Part shown: positions 56,531 through 64,000 of the stretch, piece by piece | Layout of the letters: each line of letters starts with the position of its first letter | Numbering within the stretch: the stretch's first letter is position 1 | From: Anastrepha obliqua | Lineage: Eukaryota; Arthropoda; Insecta; Diptera; Tephritidae | DNA: 64,000 nucleotides | Direction of reading: 5' to 3' | Assembly: GCF_027943255.1 (NCBI RefSeq) | Contig: NC_072893.1 | Location: 27,302,001 to 27,366,000, forward strand | Position numbers and translations under genes: made by a program | The notes under the pieces: model-generated | The model's input: only the letters and a program-made list of their open reading frames with translations | What the model was told of the DNA's origin: nothing | The model's database searches: none

Positions 56531-57895
56531 TTAACCCTCGAGAACACGCGCTATGAGCATTTTGCTCAAGCAATTTTTCATTTCGCGAAATTTTTATGTT
56601 CTATGTAATTCTGGCACTAATTGTGGTGAGTACCTTCGCTAGTAGTTGTGCTTCGTACTTTGACGAGCATTTCTTTCGATTAGTGCACGATCGGACGTGT
56701 AGGCAGGCGGTTGATTTTTAAGAGCGGCATTTTGCTCATTGCGCGAGAAACAATGTAAGTATTTCTTGATTTATCTTTTTTGTTGAAAACCTCGGGTTGT
56801 GAAAAGGGTTGCTGCCCCAATTTTGAATAGCGGCAGAAACATTACCATGGATAATTATTTTACTTCCATACCTTTAGCAGATGAACTATACAAACAATAT
56901 AGAAACGACCATTGTGGGTACAATAAGAAAAAATAAAAAGGAAATTCCCCCTCAATTTATTTCAGCAAAAGGAAGGCCGCAACCACATACAATGAGTGCA
57001 TTTGCCGAAAACAAGGTTCTTGTCTCTTACGTTCCAGTGAAAAAAACGAAAAAAGTTGTACTTATGCTATCATCACTTCCTGCCGATGGCCAAGCTAATG
57101 ATGAAACATCTGAGAACAAACCCGAAGTAATAACCTTTTACAACCAGACGAAAGGGGGTGTAGACACTGTTGATCAAATGAAAGGCACTTATTCAGTTTC
57201 CAGGATAACCTGCAGGTGGCCAATGCGCCTCTTTTTCACGCTTATTGACATTACTGGCATAAACGCACAAATTATTTACAAATCAAATACAGGCAATTTA
57301 ACCCAGAGGAGGACGTTTCTAAATGAAATTGCCCTGGAGCTAATAAAGCCACATACTTCTAATCGGCAGGCCATAAAAACTTTACCTCGTGATTTAAGAA
57401 ATACTATGGATCGCATTGTACCAGCAAAAGAACCTGAAAGCCAACACCTACAACCTGGCTTTTGCGAGCTTTGCCCCAGGAGTAAAAACAGACGTTCGAA
57501 AAAAGGCTGCACTTTATGTGGAAAATTACTTTGCACGGAACACGTTAAGTATATGTGCCCATCTTGCTTCGAAAGCAACGTAAATGTCAATCTTACCGAA
57601 GACTGATTTTTATTTATTTATTTTGTTACAAGGAGTTTTTTTTGTTAATATACTAAAATATGAATGTAAAATTTTTGGTTATGTCTTGATTGAATGAATT
57701 TATATAATTTTACAGTGTGAATATCTTAAAAAAACACATAATTGCAAAACAATGGCTTGGTATTATAACCATGTTAAAAATGAAATGTTTAAAAATCGTA
57801 ATCCATTAAAAAGTTACATTCATACATGAAGTGAGCAAAATGCTCATGCGCGAGAATCCGTGCTATCTTACGAGGCGCGTGTTCTCGAGGGTTAA
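56531..57895 (+). mobile_element. piggyBac-type element nested in the LINE
   Basis: TTAA at 56531-56534 and 57892-57895 borders 1357 bases. The first and last 17 bases are inverted repeats (CCCTCGAGAACACGCGC), with subterminal inverted copies of ATGAGCATTTTGCTCA near 56552 and 57834. The TTAA duplication and C-proximal CCC(T) ends are classic piggyBac features. It carries the 3' part of a transposase gene. The interior is shortened against the usual 2.4 kb or so. Confidence 0.95.
56848..57606 (+). pseudogene. piggyBac transposase, N-terminally deleted
   Basis: The segment begins in frame with [17 protein letters not shown] (56848), which carries the second catalytic Asp of the family. A one-base shift near 56898 moves to the frame starting at 56881, with [17 protein letters not shown]. 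This continues with [20 protein letters not shown] (third catalytic Asp, near 57165), [20 protein letters not shown], and a C-terminal cysteine-rich domain [30 protein letters not shown]. The N-terminal 300 or so residues, including the first catalytic Asp, are deleted. The continuous open frame is 241 codons. It cannot be an active transposase; a C-terminal DNA-binding fragment is theoretically possible. Confidence 0.92.
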
Positions 57896-59489
57896 GGCGG
57901 CTATCCGCTTGCGTCCCGAAATATTTGGGGGGGAAGCATTGAGTACCATGCAGTTTGGCTTCCGGAGAAACCGTTCGACGATTGATGCAGTTACTACGGT
58001 TGTCCAAACGGCTATTAAGGCAATAGAAGGAAAGCGGTGGCATTGGGGCACCAAGGAATACTGTGCTGTAACCACATTGGATATCAAAAACGCCTTTAAT
58101 TCGGCAAGCTGGTCGCACATCTTGAATAGCCTGTATGGAATTGACATTTCGCCGTATCTTCTCAGGATATTAAGGAGTTACTTCTCTGATAGCGAACTGG
58201 TATATGAGAGCAGTGCTGGAACAAAAACGGGTACAAAGTTCTAGGTCCTGTAGTCTGGAATATCATGTACGACAAAGTCCTTCGCTTACCGGTATCCAGA
58301 GAGGTAAGAATAATAGGCTTTGCGGATGATATAGCGATAGTGACGGTGGCTAAGCACATACAGGAAGTGGAACAGATTACAAATAGAGCGATAAAACAAG
58401 TGAAAGATTGGCTCGAACAGGCGGGACACAAATTGGCAGAGCAAAAAACGGAGACGGTTCTGATAACAAGTCGGAAAAAAGTCGAGCATATAAGAATCAG
58501 AGTGGGAGAACAAATTGTTCGCTCACAACCTGAAATACCTAGGAGTTATGATAGATTGTAGGTTAAATTTCAAGGCCCATATTGACTTCGCGGTAGAGAA
58601 AACCGCTAGCATACAAGCGGCACTCTCAGGAATCTTACATAACATAGGTGGTCCTAAGTCAACTAAAAGGAAATTGCTTGCAAATGTAACCACTTCAGTT
58701 CTCCTGTATGCAGCCCCAGTTTGGCCAAATGCGGCGAAACTGAAGGATAACATAAGGAAGCTATTGTCTGTATATAAGCTAAGTGCCCTAAGGGCATGTT
58801 GGGGCTACAAAACAATGTCGGATGACGCGGCGTTTGCCATAGCTGGTGTGATACCAGCGGATATTCTCGCGAGTAAAATGAAGCGAGTCTATGACAGATG
58901 TGCAGCGGATGCCGAAATAAATAAAAAAAACGGTGAGAGAAGAAGAGTGGTTTGTGTCACTAACAAGGTGGCAAGACCGATGGAATACCTCCAGTAATGG
59001 ACCTATAAACTGATTCCCGATTTGCGACCATGTCTAAATCGGAGTTTTGGAGATACAACCTACCATGTGACACAGTTCCTTTCTGGACATGGAGGTTTTA
59101 GGAAATATCTGCATTGGTTCGGGCATGATGACAGCCCCTACTGCCCTGTGTGCATCAATGTAGAAGAAGACGTGGAACATGCCAGTTTTCACTGTCCACG
59201 CTTTATAACAGGAAGAATAATTCCAAATGCAACTGACGTAGTCGAGTTCATGTTGCAATCGGAAGAAAAGTGGGAGGAGGTAGCTGCATACGCTACTAGA
59301 ATTCAAAAAGAACTCAGATAAATTAAGCAAATGAGACGCATTAGCCGATAGACATTGACGAAACTATATAGCTAACCAGCCTAGGGAAGCAATATGTTGA
59401 AGCAGTTCCGCAGGGAGAGTGGTGGAGGAGACGGAGTTCAAGGGATTAGTACGTAGGTGTACTGTTTTGCAAGTCCAGACAGTATGAAA

Positions 59490-59800
59490 ATTACTGACTG
59501 TGCGTGGTCCCGAATGAGGTGTACCCTTAGCAAGCAGTATGAATCGTTGGTTCGTATCTCGGTGAAAACACCAAAATTAAGAAAAACATTTTTCTAATAG
59601 CGGTCGCCCCTCGGCAGGCAATGACAAACCTCCGATGCCATGAAAAAGCTCCTCATAAAAATATCTGCCGTTCGGAGTCGGCTTGAAACTGTAGGTCCCT
59701 CCAATTGTGGAACAACATCAAGACGCACACCACAAATAGGAGGAGGAGCTCGGCCAAACACCCATAAAGGGTGTACGCGCCAATTATATATACATACATA
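59490..59800 (+). mobile_element. tRNA-derived SINE, copy 4
   Basis: Plus-strand orientation, inserted just 3' of the LINE. A degenerate head with B box GGTTCGTATCTC (59549-59560) is followed by GGTGAAAACACCAAAATTAAG, AATAGCGGTCGCCCCTCGGC, CATGAAAAAGCTCCTCATAAA, GTTCGGAGTCGGCTTGAAAC, TTGTGGAACAACATCAAGAC, GCTCGGCCAAACACCC, and a tail GCGCCAATTATATATACATA. This is the fullest body of the four copies and can serve as the reference. Confidence 0.8.
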
Positions 59801-59869
59801 TATTAATACCAATAAATCCGACGCCGGAATGGATAGCACTTTATAGTACGCGCAAGCACTAGCCAAGCA

Positions 59870-60040
59870 ACGGAAATAAGCGCCAAAAAGTAGGCACCAA
59901 AACAAAAACGCCAAAACAATTGATAACAAAAACGCCACAAACAGTAGGTACCAAGGAAATATAACGCCAAAAAGTAGGCACCAAAAATATATTTTCTACA
60001 AGTTTGCACCAACAAGCGCCAAAATGTAGGCAGTGTTTTT
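59870..60040. repeat. GCGCCAAAAAGTAGGCACCA minisatellite
   Basis: Five or six degenerate copies of (G/A)CGCCAAAA(A)(G)TAGGCACCAA in 170 bases (59880, 59909, 59931, 59966, 60017). Confidence 0.75.
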
Positions 60041-61164
60041 CTCACTAGAAATTAGCAACCACAAGGAAAAACTCAGGAAAAATAGCCTAAAGTGTATCTA
60101 AGATATATATAAGGTAAAGCTCTCGCTCTCCTTTTTTCCTACTTTATCGCTTTTTTCTCTTCCGCGGAACGAAAATGCCCAAAACGTTGCATAGCCTTCA
60201 AATTTTACTCTCCATTCTCGCTCGCCCATCGACGCCTAAGAAGTTGCACTTCAAAAACTGTTGTAGTTTTTTTCGGAATTCATATTTCTTCATAGGTTTA
60301 AAAAAAATTAAGTCATTTTAATTTTTATATCATAAAAAAATTGCTTTATAACATAAAAAAAAATCACAAAACAAATAAAAATCGGTCCTTCTCTGAATGT
60401 CTCCTCATCCAAACAAGTGTGTGGATAGATACATATGTATGTATGTATGTATGGTTACATATTTGTATGTAAGTACTGCGCGCCTTTCTTCGTTACATCC
60501 CAAACGAAAAGTAAGGAATTCTAAACGCAGCTTGCAATGCCCGCATAGTAAAAGCATTTTGAAAATTGTTTCCCTTTGTCTACGCAAAAGGGGTGGAGTA
60601 AATATGATACGAAATTAATTTTGCCAAACTTTAAACTTGAATTCTTTAAAACTTTCTTTATTCATGTACAAACACATGATTTTTTAATGCATGTATTACC
60701 ATATCCGCTTGCCAGACCACGAAGTATTTAAATTATTGTCTGCCAGGATATGTTTATATAAATTCTTCTGAGCAGCAAAGGGTTAAATTTTATTCTCTTA
60801 TGTTCCCCTATTCTATCATACAGAGTTGTATTTAATATTAACTATGTTAAATTACTGGCAGCATTCATAATCGATGTTGCCAGATTTAAAAACTGTATTC
60901 TTATTCTAATAAATATTCACTTCATATACTAAAAAATAATTGCAAAGGAAATGAATGAGCAAACTGTTGCATGCTGTGTATACAAAAGTTCTAATGTTCT
61001 AATCGTTACGTAAGAAAATAATACCGGGAAATAACTAAAAAAGTCAAACAATACATACCACTGCCAATTCATGGCGTTCTGCTCAAAATGTGAACTCTGA
61101 TATTTATAAATCCTGGTGAGTAAGGCTGCTCTATCCATACAGTCGTTTGCTACTATGCTCTGCC
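60041..61164. other. AT-rich noncoding
   Basis: No gene recognised. (ATGT)n at 60434-60452. Confidence 0.5.
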
Positions 61165-61510
61165 TTATCTTCTTCTTCTTCTTCTTGATTGACACGATAA
61201 CCGCTTAAACGAATTTGGCCGAGTTTAACAAAGTGCGCCAGTTGTTTCTTTCTCGTGCTAACTGGCGCCAATTGGACACACCAGGTGAAGCCAATTACTT
61301 TTTCAACGCAGACGAGGCTTTGCTCTTCCTCTGCTACCACCAGCCGATACCGCATCGAAAACTTTCAGGTCCAGAACATTTGTATTTATTCGGACGACAT
61401 AACATAGCCAAAGTAGCTGATGGATCTTTATTCGCTGCACTTTGTCTATGTTGCCTACAGCTGATACAACTCAGTCTTCCATTGCCTTGTGACCAACGTG
61501 CAAAGGTCTA
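61165..61510 (-). pseudogene. RTE-like LINE C-terminal relic (minus strand)
   Basis: Complement frames resemble the tail ...VFDAV-AGGSRGRGR, LRW..Q and GVxNWRxLAREK, ending in stop near 61205. Sequence words such as GAGGCTTTGCTCTTCCTCTG and TGCTAACTGGCGCCAATTGG are their complements. A (GAA)n tail stands at 61169-61186 on the 3' side (CTTCTTCTTCTTCTT on plus). This is the same kind of LINE C-terminus as at 41497-41912, from a different subfamily. The frame is broken in several places. Confidence 0.65.
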
Positions 61511-61552
61511 AAATCTTCCGCAGTATCTTCCTCTCAAAACTTTTTCCTTTAT

Positions 61553-61675
61553 ATCAACAGCTCTGGCTGGCTGCAGATATCAGCTCGTCGGTGGTCTCAT
61601 AATGGTATCAAAACGACGCTTTAGTGCTATTTGAGGTGTGCCAGACTGGCGCTTCAACCATCTCACCTACCTACC
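61553..61675 (+). repeat. LINE 3' UTR fragment
   Basis: About 120 bases match, in complement, 11148-11280. Shared words are CTGGCTGGCTGCAGATATC, TGGTATCAAAACGACGCT, GTGCTA(T/C)TTGAGG-GTGCCA and CACCTACCTACC. Since the copy at 11148 continues into an RNase H LINE on its sense strand, this is a detached 3' UTR piece of that LINE family. Confidence 0.7.
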
Positions 61676-61956
61676 ATCTTTCTCTCAAACACTCGACACT
61701 TTTTCTTTTTGCAATTTTGTGGTTTGAATGCCAGCTAATTACATTGCACTTACTTTCCGGCTTCCATGAATTCCACGAGTTCTACGGATTTCAAGCGGAA
61801 TTGTTATATTCGGTATTCGAAAAGTTTTATAAAAGCTAAGTGCATACAAACTATTCCCGTAAAACAGGTTATAAATACCCTTAATGTTTTATAACTTTCA
61901 CAATTGTTTTACATAAAACAGATATTAATAGTAGTGCAATTTCGGAACACTGTCGT

Positions 61957-62110
61957 TTTGACGTGATAACGTCTTATAATTCGATTTAACAGGCTGCACG
62001 CACGAAAAAATGTGTCGTTACCTTATTCATTAGTGTTACCTTACTCATTGCCGTTACCTTGCTCATTTGCCGTTACCTTGCTCATTGCCGTTGCCTTGAA
62101 TGAACTGCAA
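61957..62110 (+). repeat. GACGTGATAACGTC repeat, copy A, with GTTACCTTGCTCATT units
   Basis: GACGTGATAACGTC (61960-61973) is a five-base-arm near-palindrome. TTATAATTCGATTTAACAGG and GCTGCACGCACGAAAAAATG follow, then about five tandem copies of (T/C)CGTTACCTTGCTCATT-type 16-17-mers (61990-62095). The first 80 bases match copy B at 62355. Confidence 0.8.
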
Positions 62111-62354
62111 GCGAAAGCGCGGAACGAACGACAAAGCAAACAAAGCAAACGAACGGCAACGTTCGACATCTTGCTCTCTCCTACTTAAGTGAGCGTATAT
62201 ATGTATGTATATGCGCATATGTACATATATAAATTCACGTATTTATATTTGCATATGCCTTCTTATTGATTATTATTAATTTGATTTACTTGAAGAATTT
62301 AAAATAAAACCAAGTTTGTTAATAATACCTGTTGTTTTAATGTTATTATTATTT

Positions 62355-62775
62355 TTTGACGTGATAACGTCTTATAATTCTATATAGCCAGCTGCACGCA
62401 CCAAAAAATGCGTCGTTATCTTGCTCATGCGTCGTTACCTTGCTTGAACAGCATGTTATGTTATGTTATGATATGTTATGTTATGTTATGTTATGTTATG
62501 TTATGTTATGTTATGTTATGTTATGTTATGTTATGTTATGTTATGTTATGTTATGTTATGTTATGTTATGTTATGTTATGTTATGTTATGTTATGTTATG
62601 TTATGTTATGTTATGTTATGTTATGTTATGTTATGTTATGTTATGTTATGTTATGTTAATGTTGACTCATTCTCTATATTCATACAAAATATCTAACAAA
62701 CAAATAAAATTAAAATTTTCTTTTGAAAAATGCAACCATTCAATCAGTATTTTCTTATGACGTTATCACGTTAAA
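62355..62775. mobile_element. GACGTGATAACGTC-bounded element, copy B, around (ATGTT)n
   Basis: The left boundary GACGTGATAACGTCTTATAA (62358-62377) and right boundary TTATGACGTTATCACG (62756-62771) are inverted copies. Between them lie the GCTGCACGCAC segment, one or two GTCGTTACCTTGCTC units, and a long pentanucleotide array. This looks like a non-autonomous element with short inverted ends and internal tandem repeats. A Helentron-like or unrelated MITE origin is possible. No target duplication is evident. Confidence 0.6.
62452..62657. repeat. (ATGTT)n pentanucleotide microsatellite, about 41 copies
   Basis: Almost perfect ATGTT repeats over 206 bases, with a single early GATATG interruption. 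All three plus-strand frames stay open (LCYVM repeat peptide). This is an artefact of the repeat, not a gene. Confidence 0.97.
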
Positions 62776-63469
62776 CTATCGTCAGTAAACCGACTTTACA
62801 GACAACCTCTTTTTTTTCAAAATAGTTTCATATTGGCGAAACTTCGCGATTGGTTTTAGATTTAAAAATTAATTCACAAAATTAAAATCTTGGATTATGT
62901 GAAATAATTTCTTGTTTTAATATTAGACTTGGCAATTTCCGCTAATCATTTCTACCTATACCATTATTTACATTCAAATATTAATTAAATTTTATTTTAT
63001 TTTATTTTTTAAGCCGTTCGCAGTTTGTTTCCATTTAAGTAACAAAATACTATTTAGCTACCATTTTTACCAAAAAGGATTTAATTTTTTCCTTTTTATG
63101 CACACTCTTGTATACAACCTTTTGTAAGGGAGTGTCAAAATTCGAATGTCACTAGTGAGCACACCTTTAATAATTGAATCACATGGGGCGATATGGTAAC
63201 CAACCCGACATTCCCAATGTAAACTCCTTCTTATTGAGCTCATGAAACTATACATATCGCATAAGGTTAAGTTGAAATAGTTAATTTTTCTAAATGGAAA
63301 TTTTAATGGTAATGTTTAACGAAGTCAAACTAAATATGAGTTCAAAGATTACATACTATGGTCATATTCTTTAAATTAATTTCAACTCGACTTATTTTTT
63401 CTTGAATTGCATACGTAATAAATTATCAAAATTTAAAACTATCTGGTATTGTGATGTTGCCATATTCGT
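62776..63469. other. AT-rich noncoding upstream of the right-edge gene
   Basis: No gene. AT-rich, with (TTTTA)n at 62988-63010. Confidence 0.5.
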
Positions 63470-63540
63470 CGCTTTTTGTAATATAAAGCAGCAACCCCGT
63501 TGGCGTCGTTCGCGCGTGTTCGGTGTTTTAACGTCGTTGT
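63470..63540 (+). promoter_or_regulatory. Probable promoter of the SUMO-like gene
   Basis: A TATAAAG word (63482-63488) is followed by a sudden rise in GC/CG content (GTTGGCGTCGTTCGCGCGTG). Composition becomes leader-like about 200 bases before the ATG. The exact start site is not determinable by eye. Confidence 0.35.
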
Positions 63541-63693
63541 GCGGTCGGCATTTTTCACTACTTCATTAAGATCGAAAGAGGAAGGAGGAAACGACGAAAA
63601 TTTGCACTTATTAATTTAGCGGAGTGCGGCATCGGTGATTTTGAAATTTTATCTATATTTAACTATAACTAAGTAAAAAAGCAACCAGCAAAT

Positions 63694-63711
63694 ATGTCCG
63701 ACGAAAAGAAG
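63694..63711 (+). CDS. smt3: First coding exon of a SUMO (smt3)-like gene, partial
   Basis: ATG at 63694 sits in the context CAAATATG and opens MSDEKK, directly followed by GTAAGT, a consensus splice donor at 63712 (phase 0). A roughly 200-base leader with CG-rich then A-rich sequence precedes it. MSDEKK is the N-terminus I know for fly SUMO (smt3), whose next residues are Gly-Gly. SUMO is conjugated to lysines of target proteins in the nucleus and cytoplasm. The remainder would lie beyond the window, across an intron of at least 289 bases. Six residues are weak evidence, so the identity is a hypothesis, although the exon itself looks genuine. Confidence 0.5.
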
Positions 63712-64000
63712 GTAAGTTAGTGCAAATGTTTAAGTAAAGAAAATGAGAAAAATAAACAAAGTTCTGGCTAAAATAGAAGAAACTAAAGTGCAACCTACCG
63801 AAAGTGTGCGAACTATGTAGCAAAGTAGAAAAAAAAGTGTATGACGCCGACAACATGGCGCGGTAGCTGAGTATTTTACCGCTTATGCTTGTAAATTGTT
63901 GTATTGTAATTGAAGTAAGCAAAATCGAGTAAGTGAGCTTTACTATATTGACCGCCGACTGTCCTTTCTTGCGTTAATCGCGCAAAACTGATGTGCCTTA
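63712..64000 (+). other. Start of first intron of the SUMO-like gene
   Basis: Begins GTAAGTTAG and continues to the window edge without an acceptor followed by SUMO-like sequence. Confidence 0.45.

Larger units (their letters stand above)
56440..59450 (+). mobile_element. R1-like LINE relic, split by a piggyBac element
   Basis: The plus-strand LINE is in two parts: about 56440-56534 and 57892-59450. The first ends in RKAPGPDGIPNVAL (56492-56533). With the insert removed, its frame runs straight on into KAAIRLRPEIFGGEALSTMQ. The reverse transcriptase follows: CAVTTLDIKNAFNSASW (motif A Asp near 58080) and IGFADDIAIVTV (catalytic FADD, 58315-58345), then the thumb (58515-58997, IGGPKSTKRKLLANVTTSVL). 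A C-terminal zinc knuckle, CPVCINVEEDVEHASFHCPRF (59141-59203), ends the ORF at 59320. There is no RNase H, which fits the R1 clade. Frameshifts near 58240, 58540 and 59000 and internal deletion make it inactive. Confidence 0.88.

Noticed and set aside
61215..61839. Plus-strand open frames of 98 and 71 codons as genes
   Set aside because: They run antisense through the RTE-like LINE tail and through a LINE 3' UTR piece.
62408..62760. Three overlapping LCYVM-repeat open frames
   Set aside because: They are produced by the (ATGTT)n array, which has no stop codon in any plus-strand frame.

Overview
This is an insect nuclear genome window, very probably from a true fruit fly (Tephritidae) or a close relative. 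That call is an inference from the Drosophila-like Tob protein, spliceosomal introns with GT-AG ends, a (CAA)-rich 5' leader, AT-rich sequence full of (ACAT)n and (CA)n microsatellites, and a dense load of insect transposon relics. Nothing resembles bacterial operons, phage or CRISPR.

Two host genes can be supported. The first is a complete four-exon coding region for Tob, a BTG/Tob-family regulator of mRNA deadenylation (21702-24493, + strand, 543 residues), with a spliced CAA-rich leader upstream and poly(A) signals downstream. The second is the 5' end of a gene at the right edge (about 63480-63711, +). Its six-codon first coding exon, MSDEKK, is followed by a canonical splice donor and matches the start of the fly SUMO protein (smt3). 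The rest lies outside the window.

Almost everything else is noncoding or repeat-derived. Left flank (1-20.8 kb): a tandem array built on a TGGCAACCCT motif (1.37-2.54 kb), a LINE RNase H relic (2.8-3.4), a hexanucleotide repeat (4.9-5.05), a DDE transposase relic and a possible Helitron end (5.9-6.36), a SINE (10.8-11.0), a LINE tail (11.15-11.86), a degenerate DD37D mariner with both terminal repeats (11.87-13.05), a 220-bp MITE (13.28-13.50), a TTAA-flanked MITE (16.19-16.89), a second SINE with a tRNA-like promoter (17.76-17.99) and a Tc1 DD34E relic (18.4-19.3).

Downstream of Tob (25-48 kb) is a gene-poor AT-rich stretch. It has three degenerate tandem arrays (27.2-28.2, 30.6-32.4, 44.5-46.0), two more TTAA MITEs (28.20-28.94 and 36.30-36.97), Jockey-, R1- and RTE-like LINE relics and a Tc1/Tc3-like relic. 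From 48 to 54 kb there are three minus-strand LINE 3' ends and a MITE with perfect 41-bp terminal repeats. At 56.5-59.5 kb an R1-like LINE carries a nested piggyBac-type element in a clean TTAA duplication. A SINE, a LINE-tail chimera, near-palindromic GACGTGATAACGTC repeats and a 200-bp (ATGTT)n array lead up to the SUMO-like promoter.

No new protein-coding system was found. The most unusual signals are three TTAA MITEs with different ends but the same internal block about 190-210 bases from the right end, the nested piggyBac-in-LINE insertion, the 41-bp-TIR element, and the large homogeneous arrays downstream of Tob.
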